Source of the DNA: Stagnimonas sp.
Lineage (GTDB): Bacteria; Pseudomonadota; Gammaproteobacteria; Nevskiales; Nevskiaceae
NCBI GenBank assembly: GCA_030696045.1
Contig: JAUYNO010000092.1
Location: 1-64,000, forward strand
Length of the DNA: 64,000 nt
Reading direction: 5' to 3'
Shown: piece after piece, positions 7,153 through 15,181 of the stretch
Position numbering within the stretch: the first letter of the stretch is position 1
Layout: each line of letters opens with the position of its first letter
Translations under genes and position numbers: made by a program
The notes under the pieces: model-generated
Told to the model about the DNA's origin: nothing
Database searches by the model: none
The model's input: only the letters and a program-made list of their open reading frames with translations

Positions 7153-8076
7153 ATGCACGCACCGCCCTTCCGCGCCGCCTACCTCGGACCCCGCTACTGG
7201 GCGGTGTGGTTCGGGCTGGGCCTGATGCGCCTGCTGCATCTGCTGCCGATCCGCGTGCAGCTGGCGCTCGGCGAGTGGCTCGGTCGTGGTCTTGGCCGCC
7301 TTGTGCAGTCGCGCCGCCGCATCGTCCGCGCCAACCTGCGGGTCGCCTACCCGGAGCGCGACGAGGCCGCGCGCGAAGCCCTGGTCGACGCCCATTTTGC
7401 CGCGCTGGGCCGGGGCCTGTTCGAAGCGGCCTTGGCCTGGTGGAGTCCGGACTGGCGGCTGCGCGGGCTCGGCACGGTCGAGGGCATCGAGCATTGGCAG
7501 CAGTTGCAGGCGCGTGGCCAGGGCGCGCTGCTGCTCACCGGCCACTTCACCACCCTGGAGCTGGGCGCGCGCTTCCTCTGCCTGGCCGGGGTCGATTTCC
7601 ACGCCATGTACCGGCCCTACGAGAACGGGCTGATGGACTACTTCATGCACCGCTGGCGCGAGCGACGTTCGCGGCTGCCGGCCCTGCCGCGCGACGAGTT
7701 GCGCACGCTGGTGAAGGCCCTGCGCGGCGGGGCGGCGGTCTGGTACGCGCCGGACCAGACACTGGACCCCCGGATCAGCGTCTACGTGCCCTTCTTCGGC
7801 AAGAAGGTGGCCACCATCGTCGCCACCAGCAAGCTGGCGCAGATGGGCCGGGCGGCAGTGCTGCCTTATTTCCCGGCCTACCAGGGCGGGGCGCGATGGA
7901 AGGTGGTGATCGAGCCGCCGCTGGCGGCGTTTCCGGGGCCGGACGAGACCGCCGACGCGGCGCGGATCAACGCGGTGCTGGAAGCCGGCATCCGCGCCCA
8001 TGCTCCCGCCGAGTATTTCTGGGTACACCGGCGCTTCAAGCAGCTGCCGCCGGGCGAGCCCGATATTTACGCTTGA
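7153..8076 (+). CDS. lpxL: Lipid A biosynthesis acyltransferase (LpxL/HtrB family)
   Basis: This 307-residue inner-membrane enzyme transfers a secondary acyl chain to Kdo-lipid A. The N-terminal helix (14-30) is membrane-associated. The catalytic H(X4)E motif is HFTTLE at 131-136. Downstream are MYRPYEN, the conserved WYAPDQTLDP and the C-terminal YFWVHRRFK typical of LpxL/LpxM. It is divergent from waaA with only 47 bp between the start codons. A TACAAT hexamer ends 9 bp before the ATG, so the transcript may be nearly leaderless. Confidence 0.92.
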   Translation: MHAPPFRAAYLGPRYWAVWFGLGLMRLLHLLPIRVQLALGEWLGRGLGRLVQSRRRIVRANLRVAYPERDEAAREALVDAHFAALGRGLFEAALAWWSPDWRLRGLGTVEGIEHWQQLQARGQGALLLTGHFTTLELGARFLCLAGVDFHAMYRPYENGLMDYFMHRWRERRSRLPALPRDELRTLVKALRGGAAVWYAPDQTLDPRISVYVPFFGKKVATIVATSKLAQMGRAAVLPYFPAYQGGARWKVVIEPPLAAFPGPDETADAARINAVLEAGIRAHAPAEYFWVHRRFKQLPPGEPDIYA

Positions 8077-8160
8077 ATATTGCCCCGGTTCGTGTCTCGG
8101 GCCGGGCAAATGACTTATAGTTCCGGCCTAATAAAAGGCCAGTACTACTGAGGTTTCGGC

Positions 8161-9144
8161 GTGAATCGCACTTTCTTCCGCCTCGCAATCGTTGCCGCCG
8201 CGGCCGCGTTTGCCCCCATCGTTTCCGCCGCCACTCCGGTCGAGCAGGCCCAGGCCCAGCTCAACAGCGGCGACCTGCAGGGCGCGCTGAAGACGCTCGA
8301 CAAGCACCTGGCCGGTTCGCCGCAGGACGCCGAAGGCCGCTTCACCCGGGGTCTGGTGCTGGTCAAGCTGAACAAGACCGAGGACGCGCTCAAGGCCTTC
8401 GCCGACCTGACCCGCGACTACCCGCAGCTGCCCGAGCCCTACAACAACCTGGCCGTGCTCTACGCCCAGCAGGGCGATTACGAGAAGGCCCGCGACGCGC
8501 TGGAAGCGGCGCTCGCCACCCACCCGGCCTATTCCACCGCGCACGAGAACCTGGGCGACATCTACGCCGCCCTGGCCGGCGCCGCCTATAACCGCGCGCT
8601 GATGCTGGACCAGGCCAACCAGACCGTCCGCTACAAGCTCAATCTGGTCAACCAGCTCGACACCGGCCTCAGCGGTTCGACCCCGGCCATCGCCCCGGCC
8701 GCGCCGGCCGTGGCCCAGCGGCCGCTGCCGCCGCCGGTGGCGCCGGTTACCGCCGCTCCGGCCGCGAGCAGCAGCCCCGCGGCCGCCAGCGCCGAGCCGG
8801 GCATCGATGCCAACGGCGTCAACACCACCCTGCTGGCCTGGGCCAAGGCCTGGTCGAGCAAGGACGCCAGCGGCTATATCGCCCAGTACGCCAGCGACTT
8901 CATGCCGGAAGGTGGCCTCACGCGCGCCAGCTGGGAACAGCAGCGCCGGGATCGCATCAGCCGTCCCAGCCGCATCGCGGTGCGGGCGCTGAACCCGGAA
9001 ATCACCCGCATCGGCGCCGACCGCGTGCGCGTCAACTTCACCCAGGATTACCAGTCCGACAGCTTCTCGGACCAGGTCAACAAGACCCTGGAACTGCGTG
9101 CCACGGACGGTGGCTGGAAGATCGTCCGCGAGTACATTCGTTAG
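8161..9144 (+). CDS. Periplasmic TPR protein with C-terminal NTF2-like (Cds6-type) domain
   Basis: This 327-residue protein starts at GTG 8161, with GAGG placed upstream. It has a signal peptide (1-24, ending VSAATP) and four or so TPR-like helix pairs (about 27-155; motifs EGRFTRGLVLVKLNK, NNLAVLYAQQGDY). A Pro/Ala linker follows (about 175-212). The C-terminal domain (about 215-327) contains LLAWAKAWSSKD, FTQDYQSDSF and GWKIVREY. The next gene ends with the same kind of domain. TPRs bind partner proteins, so a role in peptidoglycan or envelope assembly with the downstream transpeptidase-like protein is inferred. Confidence 0.82.
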   Translation: MNRTFFRLAIVAAAAAFAPIVSAATPVEQAQAQLNSGDLQGALKTLDKHLAGSPQDAEGRFTRGLVLVKLNKTEDALKAFADLTRDYPQLPEPYNNLAVLYAQQGDYEKARDALEAALATHPAYSTAHENLGDIYAALAGAAYNRALMLDQANQTVRYKLNLVNQLDTGLSGSTPAIAPAAPAVAQRPLPPPVAPVTAAPAASSSPAAASAEPGIDANGVNTTLLAWAKAWSSKDASGYIAQYASDFMPEGGLTRASWEQQRRDRISRPSRIAVRALNPEITRIGADRVRVNFTQDYQSDSFSDQVNKTLELRATDGGWKIVREYIR

Positions 9145-9172
9145 GTTGCAGTTCCGGAATCTTCTGTCCCCG

Positions 9173-10333
9173 ATGCGGCTCATTCGTACCCTGGCGCTCG
9201 TTATTGCGGGCGCGGCGTTGCCGTTTGGACTTGGCGCCAGCATCTCGCCGGAGCAGCAGCTGCAGTCGGCCGTGGACCAGCTGCGTGCCGGGCGCGGCAG
9301 CGAGGGCTTCCAGTTGGTCGAGAAGCTGGTCCAGCAGGAACCCAACTTCCGTCTGGCGCAGCTGATCTACGGCGAGCTGCTGGCGGCGCGCTCGGGCGCG
9401 CGTGGCGCCAGCGCCAGCGCCGACAGCCAGAACCCGCATCTGAAGGATCTGCTGGAAGAGGCGCAGCTGCGCCTGGCGCCGCCAGCCGCGCCAGCCAGCA
9501 GCCTGCCCTCGCTGTTGCTGCAGCTGGCCGGCGGCCGCAAGCACGTGATGGTGGTGGACCTGTCCAAGGCCCGTCTCTATCTGTTCGAGAACACCGCCGG
9601 CCGTCTGCGCATCGTGCGCCAGCACTACGCGGCGATGGGCCGCAACGGCGCCGGCAAGAGCAGCAAGGGCGACCTGCGCACGCCGATCGGCATCTACACC
9701 ATCAACGGCTTCCTCAAGGACGACGGCCTGCCCGAGATGTACGGTGCCGGCGCCTTCCCGCTCAGCTATCCCAACCGCTGGGACCAGAAGCTGGGCCGCT
9801 CCGGTTCCGGCATCTGGCTGCACGGCGTGCCGCGCGATACATATTCGCGGGCGCCACGCTCCAGCGAAGGCTGCGTGACCATGGCTAATGACGATCTGCT
9901 CGCGCTCAAGCCCTACCTCAGCGCCGGCGACACGCCGGTGGTGCTGGCCGACAGCGTCGACTGGCAGGAGCCGGGCAAGCTCGCCGCCCAGCGCGACCCG
10001 CTGCTGAAGCAAATCGAAGCCTGGCGCGAGCGCTGGTCGGCGCGCGATACCGAGAGCTATCTCGGCTATTACGCCGCCAACTTCAGCACCGACGGCATGG
10101 ACCGCAGCGCCTTCGCCGCCCACAAGCGCCGGGTCAACGCCGCCAAGAAGCGCATCGCGGTCAAGCTGCGCGAGCTGGAGTTGTTCCGCTATCCCGGCGA
10201 GGACAATCTGGTGCTGGCGCAATTCGTCCAGGACTACCAGAGCGACAACTTCGCGGTCAGCAGCCGCAAGCAGCAGTACTGGAAGCGCCAGACCGACGGC
10301 AGCTGGAAGATCGTGCTCGAAGAGAGCCGCTGA
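9173..10333 (+). CDS. L,D-transpeptidase-family (YkuD) protein, DpaA/Csd6-like
   Basis: The 386-residue product starts at ATG 9173 (MRLIRTLALVIAGAALPFG, signal peptide). The YkuD domain spans about 115-250, with HVMVVDLSKARLYLFEN, the DLRTPIGIYTI turn, the His of WLHGVPRD and the nucleophile motif SSEGCVTM. The C-terminal domain (about 275-386) is NTF2-like, with FVQDYQSDNF and GSWKIVLEES. The YkuD plus NTF2 combination is that of E. coli DpaA/LdtF (YafK) and Helicobacter Csd6, which trim or cleave peptidoglycan-linked stems. Whether this one is a transpeptidase, carboxypeptidase or amidase cannot be told. It lies 28 bp after the TPR gene, in one operon. Confidence 0.88.
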   Translation: MRLIRTLALVIAGAALPFGLGASISPEQQLQSAVDQLRAGRGSEGFQLVEKLVQQEPNFRLAQLIYGELLAARSGARGASASADSQNPHLKDLLEEAQLRLAPPAAPASSLPSLLLQLAGGRKHVMVVDLSKARLYLFENTAGRLRIVRQHYAAMGRNGAGKSSKGDLRTPIGIYTINGFLKDDGLPEMYGAGAFPLSYPNRWDQKLGRSGSGIWLHGVPRDTYSRAPRSSEGCVTMANDDLLALKPYLSAGDTPVVLADSVDWQEPGKLAAQRDPLLKQIEAWRERWSARDTESYLGYYAANFSTDGMDRSAFAAHKRRVNAAKKRIAVKLRELELFRYPGEDNLVLAQFVQDYQSDNFAVSSRKQQYWKRQTDGSWKIVLEESR

Positions 10334-10426
10334 GCCATCCCGCATTCCCCCGTTTTCCGAGGCCGGGCTGGCCGCCGTTCCTGCGGGCGCCACCAACAAT
10401 TAGGGTGTTACTTTAAGAACCGGCTC

Positions 10427-10455
10427 TTGTGCAATGTTTTTGCTGGGAATATATT
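10427..10455 (+). promoter_or_regulatory. Sigma-70-type promoter for the small ORF and ABC exporter
   Basis: TTGTGC (10427-10432) and TATATT (10450-10455) are separated by exactly 17 bp in an AT-rich island that stands out from the GC-rich background. A start point near 10462 would give a leader of about 18 nt, with GAGGAG ahead of the ATG at 10480. Confidence 0.65.
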
Positions 10456-10479
10456 CCGCTCGTCCTAGAGGAGATCGCC

Positions 10480-10602
10480 ATGAATCAGAGCAAGCCCCCG
10501 GCCCAGCAGCCCAGTTCCGCCGGCGCCGCCGCACCGGCCAGCCTCAAGCAGGTGTTCCAGCGCCTGGCCGCCGCCGGCGCGCCGCTGCAGAAGGCGGCCT
10601 GA
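10480..10602 (+). CDS. Putative 40-residue leader peptide or small protein
   Basis: This short ORF has its own promoter and a strong ribosome-binding site (AGAGGAG, 6 bp before the ATG). The peptide starts MNQSKPPAQQ, is rich in Ala, Pro, Gln and Ser, has one amphipathic stretch (LKQVFQRLAAAG) and no membrane helix. It ends 103 bp before the ABC exporter, and two strong RNA hairpins fill the gap. It could be a leader peptide that couples translation to exporter expression, or a free small protein. It resembles nothing I know. Confidence 0.55.
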   Translation: MNQSKPPAQQPSSAGAAAPASLKQVFQRLAAAGAPLQKAA

Positions 10603-10612
10603 ACCGCCCGCA

Positions 10613-10704
10613 CTCGCGGGCGCCCGCCGCACTCTTGAAGCGGCGGCCCGCGAGCCCAAACCTGCGGAGTAGCGGCACTGCCCCGGTGCCGGTCCCCACT
10701 CCGC
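10613..10704 (+). promoter_or_regulatory. Double stem-loop leader ahead of the ABC exporter
   Basis: Hairpin 1 (10613-10654) has a 9-bp outer stem CTCGCGGGC/GCCCGCGAG, a 3-nt bulge, a 6-bp inner stem CGCCGC/GCGGCG and a 9-nt loop. Hairpin 2 (10664-10704) has a 7-bp outer stem GCGGAGT/ACTCCGC and a 6-bp inner stem CGGCAC/GTGCCG. Its 3' arm ends one base before the exporter ATG, so the start region of that gene is folded away and no free Shine-Dalgarno is visible. Neither hairpin has a U-tract, which argues against simple termination. Confidence 0.6.
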
Positions 10705-10705
10705 G

Positions 10706-12523
10706 ATGAAACCCCTGCCACCGGCCGAGCCGGCCTCCGAACTCCCTGCCGATCCGCCGGTGCCGCTGGCGCAGGCGCTGCGCGCGCTCTGGCCCTCGCT
10801 GCGCGCGTTCCCGGTCCACGTCAGCTTCGCCGCGGCGATGCTGGTCGCCGCCAAGCTGGCGGCGGTCGGCCTGCCGCTGCTGCTCAAGCAACTGGTCGAC
10901 ACCCTCGATGCGCAGCGCGGGGCGGCGCTGGCGCTGCCCCTGGCCCTGCTGTTCGGCTACGGCGCGCTGCGTTTCGTCAACGTGCTGTTCGGCGAATTGC
11001 GCGACGTGGTGTTCGGCCGGGTCTCCGAGCGCGCCATGCGCCGTGCCGGCCTGCAGGTGTTCGAGCATCTGCACCGGCTGGATCTTGAGTTCCACCTGTC
11101 ACGGCGTAGCGGCGCGCTGGCGCGCGACATCGAGCGCGGCGTCGAGGGGATAGGTTTTCTGCTGCGCTTCGCGCTGTTCACCATCCTGCCCACGATCCTG
11201 GAACTGGCGCTGGTGATGGCAGTGCTCTGGCGCGTCTACGAGCTGAGCTTCGCCCTGGTCGCCCTGGTCGCGGTGGTGGCCTACGTCGCCTGGTCGGTGC
11301 TGATCACCGACTGGCGCACCCGCTATGTGCGCGAGGCCAACGAGCGCGACAGCCAGGCCAATGCCCGCGCGCTCGACAGCCTGCTCAACTTCGAGACGGT
11401 GAAGTATTTCGGCGCCGAGCGGCTGGAATCGAAGCGTTACGATCGCGCGCTGGAAAGCTATGAACGCGCCGCCGGCAAGAGCCGAGGCACCCTGGCCATG
11501 CTCAATGCCGGCCAGGCCTTCATCATCGCCGCCGGCCTGACCGCGATGACCACGCTGGCGGCGCAGCGGGTCGGCGCGGGCCAGATGACGCTGGGTGATT
11601 TCGTGGCGGTCAATGCCTTCATGACCCAGCTGTTCCTGCCGCTCAATGTGCTGGGCTTCGTCTACCGCGAGATCCGCCGTGCCCTGACCGACATGGGCAA
11701 GCTGTTCCGCCTGCAGGCCCTGGTTCCGCGCGTCGTCGAGCCGGCCCGACCGACCGCGCTGCCGCCCGGACCGCTGACCGTGGCCTTTGACCACGTCGGC
11801 TTCAGCTACCGCCCGGACCGGAACATTCTGCGCAGCGTCGATTTCGAGATTCCGGCCGGGCACACGGTCGCCGTGGTCGGCGCCAGCGGCGCCGGCAAGT
11901 CCACCCTGGCGCGGCTGCTGTTCCGCTTCTACGACCCGCAGCAGGGCGCGGTGCGCCTGGGCGGGGTGGACCTGCGCGAGCTGCCGCTGGAGCAGCTGCG
12001 GGGCGCGCTCGGCGTAGTGCCGCAGGACGTGGTGCTGTTCAACGACTCGCTGCTGGAAAACCTGCGCTACGGCTGCCCGGATGCCAGCCTCGCCGAGGTC
12101 GGGCAGGCGTTGCGGCAGTCGCAGCTGGCGGAATTCGTGGCGCGCCTGCCGCAGGGGCTCGACACCCCGGTCGGCGAGCGTGGCCTGAAGCTGTCCGGCG
12201 GCGAGAAGCAGCGGGTCGCCATTGCCCGGGTGCTGCTGAAGAACCCACCGGTGCTGATCTTCGACGAGGCCACCTCCTCGCTCGATACGGTCGCCGAGCG
12301 CGGCATCCTCGCCGCCCTGCGCGAGGCGGCGGCGCATCGCACGGTGCTGGTGATCGCGCATCGGCTGTCGACGGTGGTGCATGCCGACCGCATCGTGGTG
12401 CTGGACCAGGGGCGGGTGGTGGAGCAGGGCAGCCATCCGCAGCTGCTGGCCCAGGGCGGCGCCTACGCCAGGCTGTGGGAGGCGCAGCGGCATGAGCGCG
12501 AGGAGCTGCTCGCCGAGGTCTGA
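10706..12523 (+). CDS. ABC exporter, Atm1/HMT type (fused permease-ATPase)
   Basis: This 605-residue half-transporter has a six-helix ABC_membrane type-1 domain (about 25-320; AVGLPLLLKQLVD, LNFETVKYFGAE). The ATPase domain (about 345-585) carries Walker A GASGAGKST, Q-loop VPQDVVLFND, signature LSGGEKQR, Walker B VLIFDEAT and the switch His in IAHRLST. The NFETVKYFGAE motif is typical of Atm1/ABCB7-like exporters, which move glutathione or glutathione-metal/persulfide compounds. The start at 10706 lies inside a hairpin; a GTG near 10760 is the alternative. The preceding 40-codon ORF and hairpins suggest translational control. Confidence 0.92.
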   Translation: MKPLPPAEPASELPADPPVPLAQALRALWPSLRAFPVHVSFAAAMLVAAKLAAVGLPLLLKQLVDTLDAQRGAALALPLALLFGYGALRFVNVLFGELRDVVFGRVSERAMRRAGLQVFEHLHRLDLEFHLSRRSGALARDIERGVEGIGFLLRFALFTILPTILELALVMAVLWRVYELSFALVALVAVVAYVAWSVLITDWRTRYVREANERDSQANARALDSLLNFETVKYFGAERLESKRYDRALESYERAAGKSRGTLAMLNAGQAFIIAAGLTAMTTLAAQRVGAGQMTLGDFVAVNAFMTQLFLPLNVLGFVYREIRRALTDMGKLFRLQALVPRVVEPARPTALPPGPLTVAFDHVGFSYRPDRNILRSVDFEIPAGHTVAVVGASGAGKSTLARLLFRFYDPQQGAVRLGGVDLRELPLEQLRGALGVVPQDVVLFNDSLLENLRYGCPDASLAEVGQALRQSQLAEFVARLPQGLDTPVGERGLKLSGGEKQRVAIARVLLKNPPVLIFDEATSSLDTVAERGILAALREAAAHRTVLVIAHRLSTVVHADRIVVLDQGRVVEQGSHPQLLAQGGAYARLWEAQRHEREELLAEV

Positions 12524-12573
12524 TCTGAACGTCCCGTCGTCAACGGCTTGGCGGCAAACCTGTTATTGCCTTG

Positions 12574-12638
12574 TTCAGGTACGACCTGAATAATCGGTCC
12601 GGCGTTTAGGCAAGGGGAGCGTGGCTACCAAGCCACAT
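12574..12638 (+). promoter_or_regulatory. Operator-like palindrome and hairpin-bridged ribosome-binding site
   Basis: The gap 12524-12646 holds TTCAGGT-ACG-ACCTGAA (12574-12590), a perfect 7-bp-arm palindrome. Further on, AAGGGGAG (12612-12619) lies 27 nt from the ATG at 12647, which is too far for normal initiation. The hairpin GTGGCT-ACCA-AGCCAC (12621-12636) between them would bring the Shine-Dalgarno to an effective distance of about 11 nt. Function is inferred from geometry. Confidence 0.45.
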
Positions 12639-12646
12639 ATAAAAAC

Positions 12647-13498
12647 ATGCAGATCCAAGAAGTCATCAGCCTGCTGCGGAACTTCAGCGCCAAGGAAGAG
12701 CTGCTGCAACGCCTGGTAACGCCGGAGATCGAGGCCCTGGTCGCCAAGATTCCCAAGCCGGTGGGCAGCTTCGGCTTCGACGCCTGGGGCTACAACGAGG
12801 ATTCCTTCAAGCTCGGGCTGGCCACCTTCAAGCTGCTCTACGATCATTACTTCCGGGTCCAGGTGCATGGCCTGGAACACATCCCCAAGAACGGACGGGT
12901 GCTGATCGTCCCCAACCATTCCGGCCAGCTGCCGATGGATGGCGTGCTGATCGGCATTGCCACCGCCACCAATCCCAAGGGACCGCGCGCGGCGCGGGCG
13001 ATGATCGAGCGCTTCTTCCCGACCGTGCCCTGGCTCGGCAACCTGATGAACTCCTGGGGCGGGGTGATCGGCGACCCGGTTAACTGCAACAAGATGCTGG
13101 AGGCCGACGAGGCGATCATCGTCTTCCCCGAGGGCGTGCGCGGTTCCGGCAAGCTCTACAAGGACCGCTACAAGCTGCAGCGCTTCGGCAACGGCTTCAT
13201 GCACCTGGCGATGAACAACCGCACGCCCATCGTCCCCTGCGGCGTGGTCGGCTGCGAGGAAACCATGCCCGCTATCGCCAACATCGCGCCACTGGCCAAG
13301 CTGCTGGGCATCCCCTACGCGCCCATCGTGCCGTCACTGTTTCCCCTGCCGGCCAAGGTCATCCTCAACTTCGGGCCGCCGCTGCATTTTCCGCCGGTGA
13401 AGACCGAGGACGAGGTCACCCAGCGGGTCGAGCAGGTCAAGGACGAAATTCGCCGCTTGATCGACAAGGGTTTGAAGGAACGCACCAGCATTTATTGA
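12647..13498 (+). CDS. 1-acyl-sn-glycerol-3-phosphate acyltransferase family protein
   Basis: This 283-residue member of the PlsC-like lysophospholipid acyltransferase family has the HX4D-type motif in a variant form, VPNHSGQLPMDG (His-x4-Pro/Met-Asp). It also has the substrate motif IVFPEGVRGSGK and NNRTPIVPCGVVG. The N-terminal 70 residues are soluble (QIQEVISLLRNFSAKEELL). The family acylates lysophospholipids at the inner membrane. The C-terminal half resembles the longer acyltransferases found beside an SDR gene in many Gammaproteobacteria, as here, where the epimerase-like gene starts 35 bp downstream. Confidence 0.85.
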   Translation: MQIQEVISLLRNFSAKEELLQRLVTPEIEALVAKIPKPVGSFGFDAWGYNEDSFKLGLATFKLLYDHYFRVQVHGLEHIPKNGRVLIVPNHSGQLPMDGVLIGIATATNPKGPRAARAMIERFFPTVPWLGNLMNSWGGVIGDPVNCNKMLEADEAIIVFPEGVRGSGKLYKDRYKLQRFGNGFMHLAMNNRTPIVPCGVVGCEETMPAIANIAPLAKLLGIPYAPIVPSLFPLPAKVILNFGPPLHFPPVKTEDEVTQRVEQVKDEIRRLIDKGLKERTSIY

Positions 13499-13533
13499 CG
13501 CTGGCACCAGACTGGAACAAGGAGAGAGGCCGC

Positions 13534-14517
13534 ATGGTTGTCGAGAAGAAGAAGGCCGGACCCGCCGCCGAAGACGGCAAGAAAACGGTACTGGTCACCG
13601 GCGCCGCCGGGGCGCTGGCCAAGCGGGTGATCGCCCGCCTGCACGGCCGCTACAACGTGGTCGCGGTGGACTTCCGCCGCAAGGTCGAGACCGACGCCGG
13701 CATCCCCAGCTACAAGGTGGAGATGGAGAAGCGCGGCTTCGAGGACATCTTCCTCAACCACAAGATCGACGCGGTGCTGCACATCGGCCGCATCTTCGCG
13801 CACGAGTCCTCGCGCGACCGCCGCTACAACGCCAACGTGCTCGGCGCCAAGAAGCTGCTGGAGCTGTGCAAGAAGTACGGCGTCGGCCAGGTGCTGATCC
13901 ATTCCACCTACTACGTCTATGGCGCCTCCGCCTACAACCCGGCGCTGCTCGACGAGGACCACCCGCTGAAGGCCAGCGAGGTGACCATGGACCTGGTCGA
14001 TTCGGTGGAGCTGGAATCGCTCGCCAACATCTATCTCTGGAAGCACCCGGAGCTCAACATCACCATCCTGCGGCCCTGCAATGTGCTCGGTCCGGGGGTG
14101 CGCAATTCCATGAGCCTGCTGCTCTCGCACACCTACACCCCGGTGCTGCTGGGCTTCTCGCCGATGATGCAGTTCCTGCATGTCGACGACATGGCCGACG
14201 CCCTGGTGCTGGCCTTCGAGAAGAACAAGCCGGGCATCTACAACGTCGCGCCCGACGACTACATTCCCTACCAGCGCGCGGTCGAGGAATGCGGCTGCCG
14301 CAAGCTGCCGGTGCCGGGTATTCCGCCGGTGATTCCGAAGATCATGTCGAGCCTGCTCAACTGGGGCGCCTTCTTTCCGCCCTACCTGATCAACTACTTC
14401 AAGTACCCGGTGATCCTCGACGGCAAGCTGTTCCAGGAAACCTTCGGCTGGAAGCCCAAGCGCAACCTCAACGACATCTTCACCTACTACCGCAAGACCA
14501 AGCTGGCGAGTGCTTGA
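13534..14517 (+). CDS. NAD-dependent epimerase/dehydratase-type SDR
   Basis: This 327-residue extended SDR starts at ATG 13534, preceded by AAGGAGAG. The N-terminal Rossmann motif is VTGAAGALAKRV (Gly-x2-Gly-x2-Ala variant). The active-site Ser/Tyr-x3-Lys is altered: the region STYYVYGASAYNP has Tyr but no Lys four residues later. LRPCNVLGPGVRNSM and MQFLHVDDMADAL match the NAD-dependent epimerase/dehydratase family. Together with the upstream acyltransferase it probably acts on a lipid-linked substrate, but that is inference from pairing alone. Confidence 0.8.
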   Translation: MVVEKKKAGPAAEDGKKTVLVTGAAGALAKRVIARLHGRYNVVAVDFRRKVETDAGIPSYKVEMEKRGFEDIFLNHKIDAVLHIGRIFAHESSRDRRYNANVLGAKKLLELCKKYGVGQVLIHSTYYVYGASAYNPALLDEDHPLKASEVTMDLVDSVELESLANIYLWKHPELNITILRPCNVLGPGVRNSMSLLLSHTYTPVLLGFSPMMQFLHVDDMADALVLAFEKNKPGIYNVAPDDYIPYQRAVEECGCRKLPVPGIPPVIPKIMSSLLNWGAFFPPYLINYFKYPVILDGKLFQETFGWKPKRNLNDIFTYYRKTKLASA

Positions 14518-14590
14518 AGTGCGGGCGATCAGCGCCAGTTAACCCCTCGCACGCCATACTTTCGGCTCGCGACCGACACGGAGTTCCCCG

Positions 14591-15097
14591 ATGAGCAAGA
14601 AGGACAAGGCCAAGACCGCGCCGAAGACGCCGAAGATCGACATCGGCATCGCCGAAGGCCCGCGCAAGGCCATCGCCGACGGCCTGTCGCGCCTGCTGGC
14701 CGACGAGTACACGCTCTACCTCAAGACCCACAACTTCCACTGGAATGTCACGGGTCCGATGTTCAACACCCTGCATCTCATGTTTGAAACCCACTACACC
14801 GAGTCGGCGCTGGCGGTGGACCTGGTGGCCGAGCGCATCCGCGCCCTGGGCTTCCCGGCGCCCGGCACCTACGGCCAGTACGTCAAGCTGTCCTCGATCA
14901 AGGAAACCGAGGGCGTGCCCGAGGCCATGAGCATGGTGCGCCTGCTGGTCGAGGCCCACGAGGCCTGCGCCAAGACCGCGCGCTCGGTGTTTCCGCTCGC
15001 CGACAAGGCCCGCGACGAGCCGACCGCCGACCTGCTGACCCAGCGCCTGCAGGTGCATGAGAAGACCGCCTGGATGCTGCGCTCGCTGCTTGAGTGA
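14591..15097 (+). CDS. dps: Dps/ferritin-like DNA-protection protein
   Basis: This 168-residue four-helix protein has a Lys-rich N-terminal tail ([12 protein letters not shown]), which in Dps proteins binds DNA. The ferroxidase region has [14 protein letters not shown] and [18 protein letters not shown], with the inter-subunit His and acidic ligands. Dps forms a dodecamer that stores iron and shields DNA during oxidative stress or starvation. It is preceded by a 73-bp gap and GGAG-like spacing. No OxyR gene or obvious OxyR site is seen nearby. Confidence 0.93.
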   Translation: MSKKDKAKTAPKTPKIDIGIAEGPRKAIADGLSRLLADEYTLYLKTHNFHWNVTGPMFNTLHLMFETHYTESALAVDLVAERIRALGFPAPGTYGQYVKLSSIKETEGVPEAMSMVRLLVEAHEACAKTARSVFPLADKARDEPTADLLTQRLQVHEKTAWMLRSLLE

Positions 15098-15181
15098 TTG
15101 CCGTCCCATGGGGTGGGCACAACCCGCCCCCTGAGACCGCCGGCGCAAGGCGCGGGCCGCGGCCTGTGCGAAAATGCCCGC

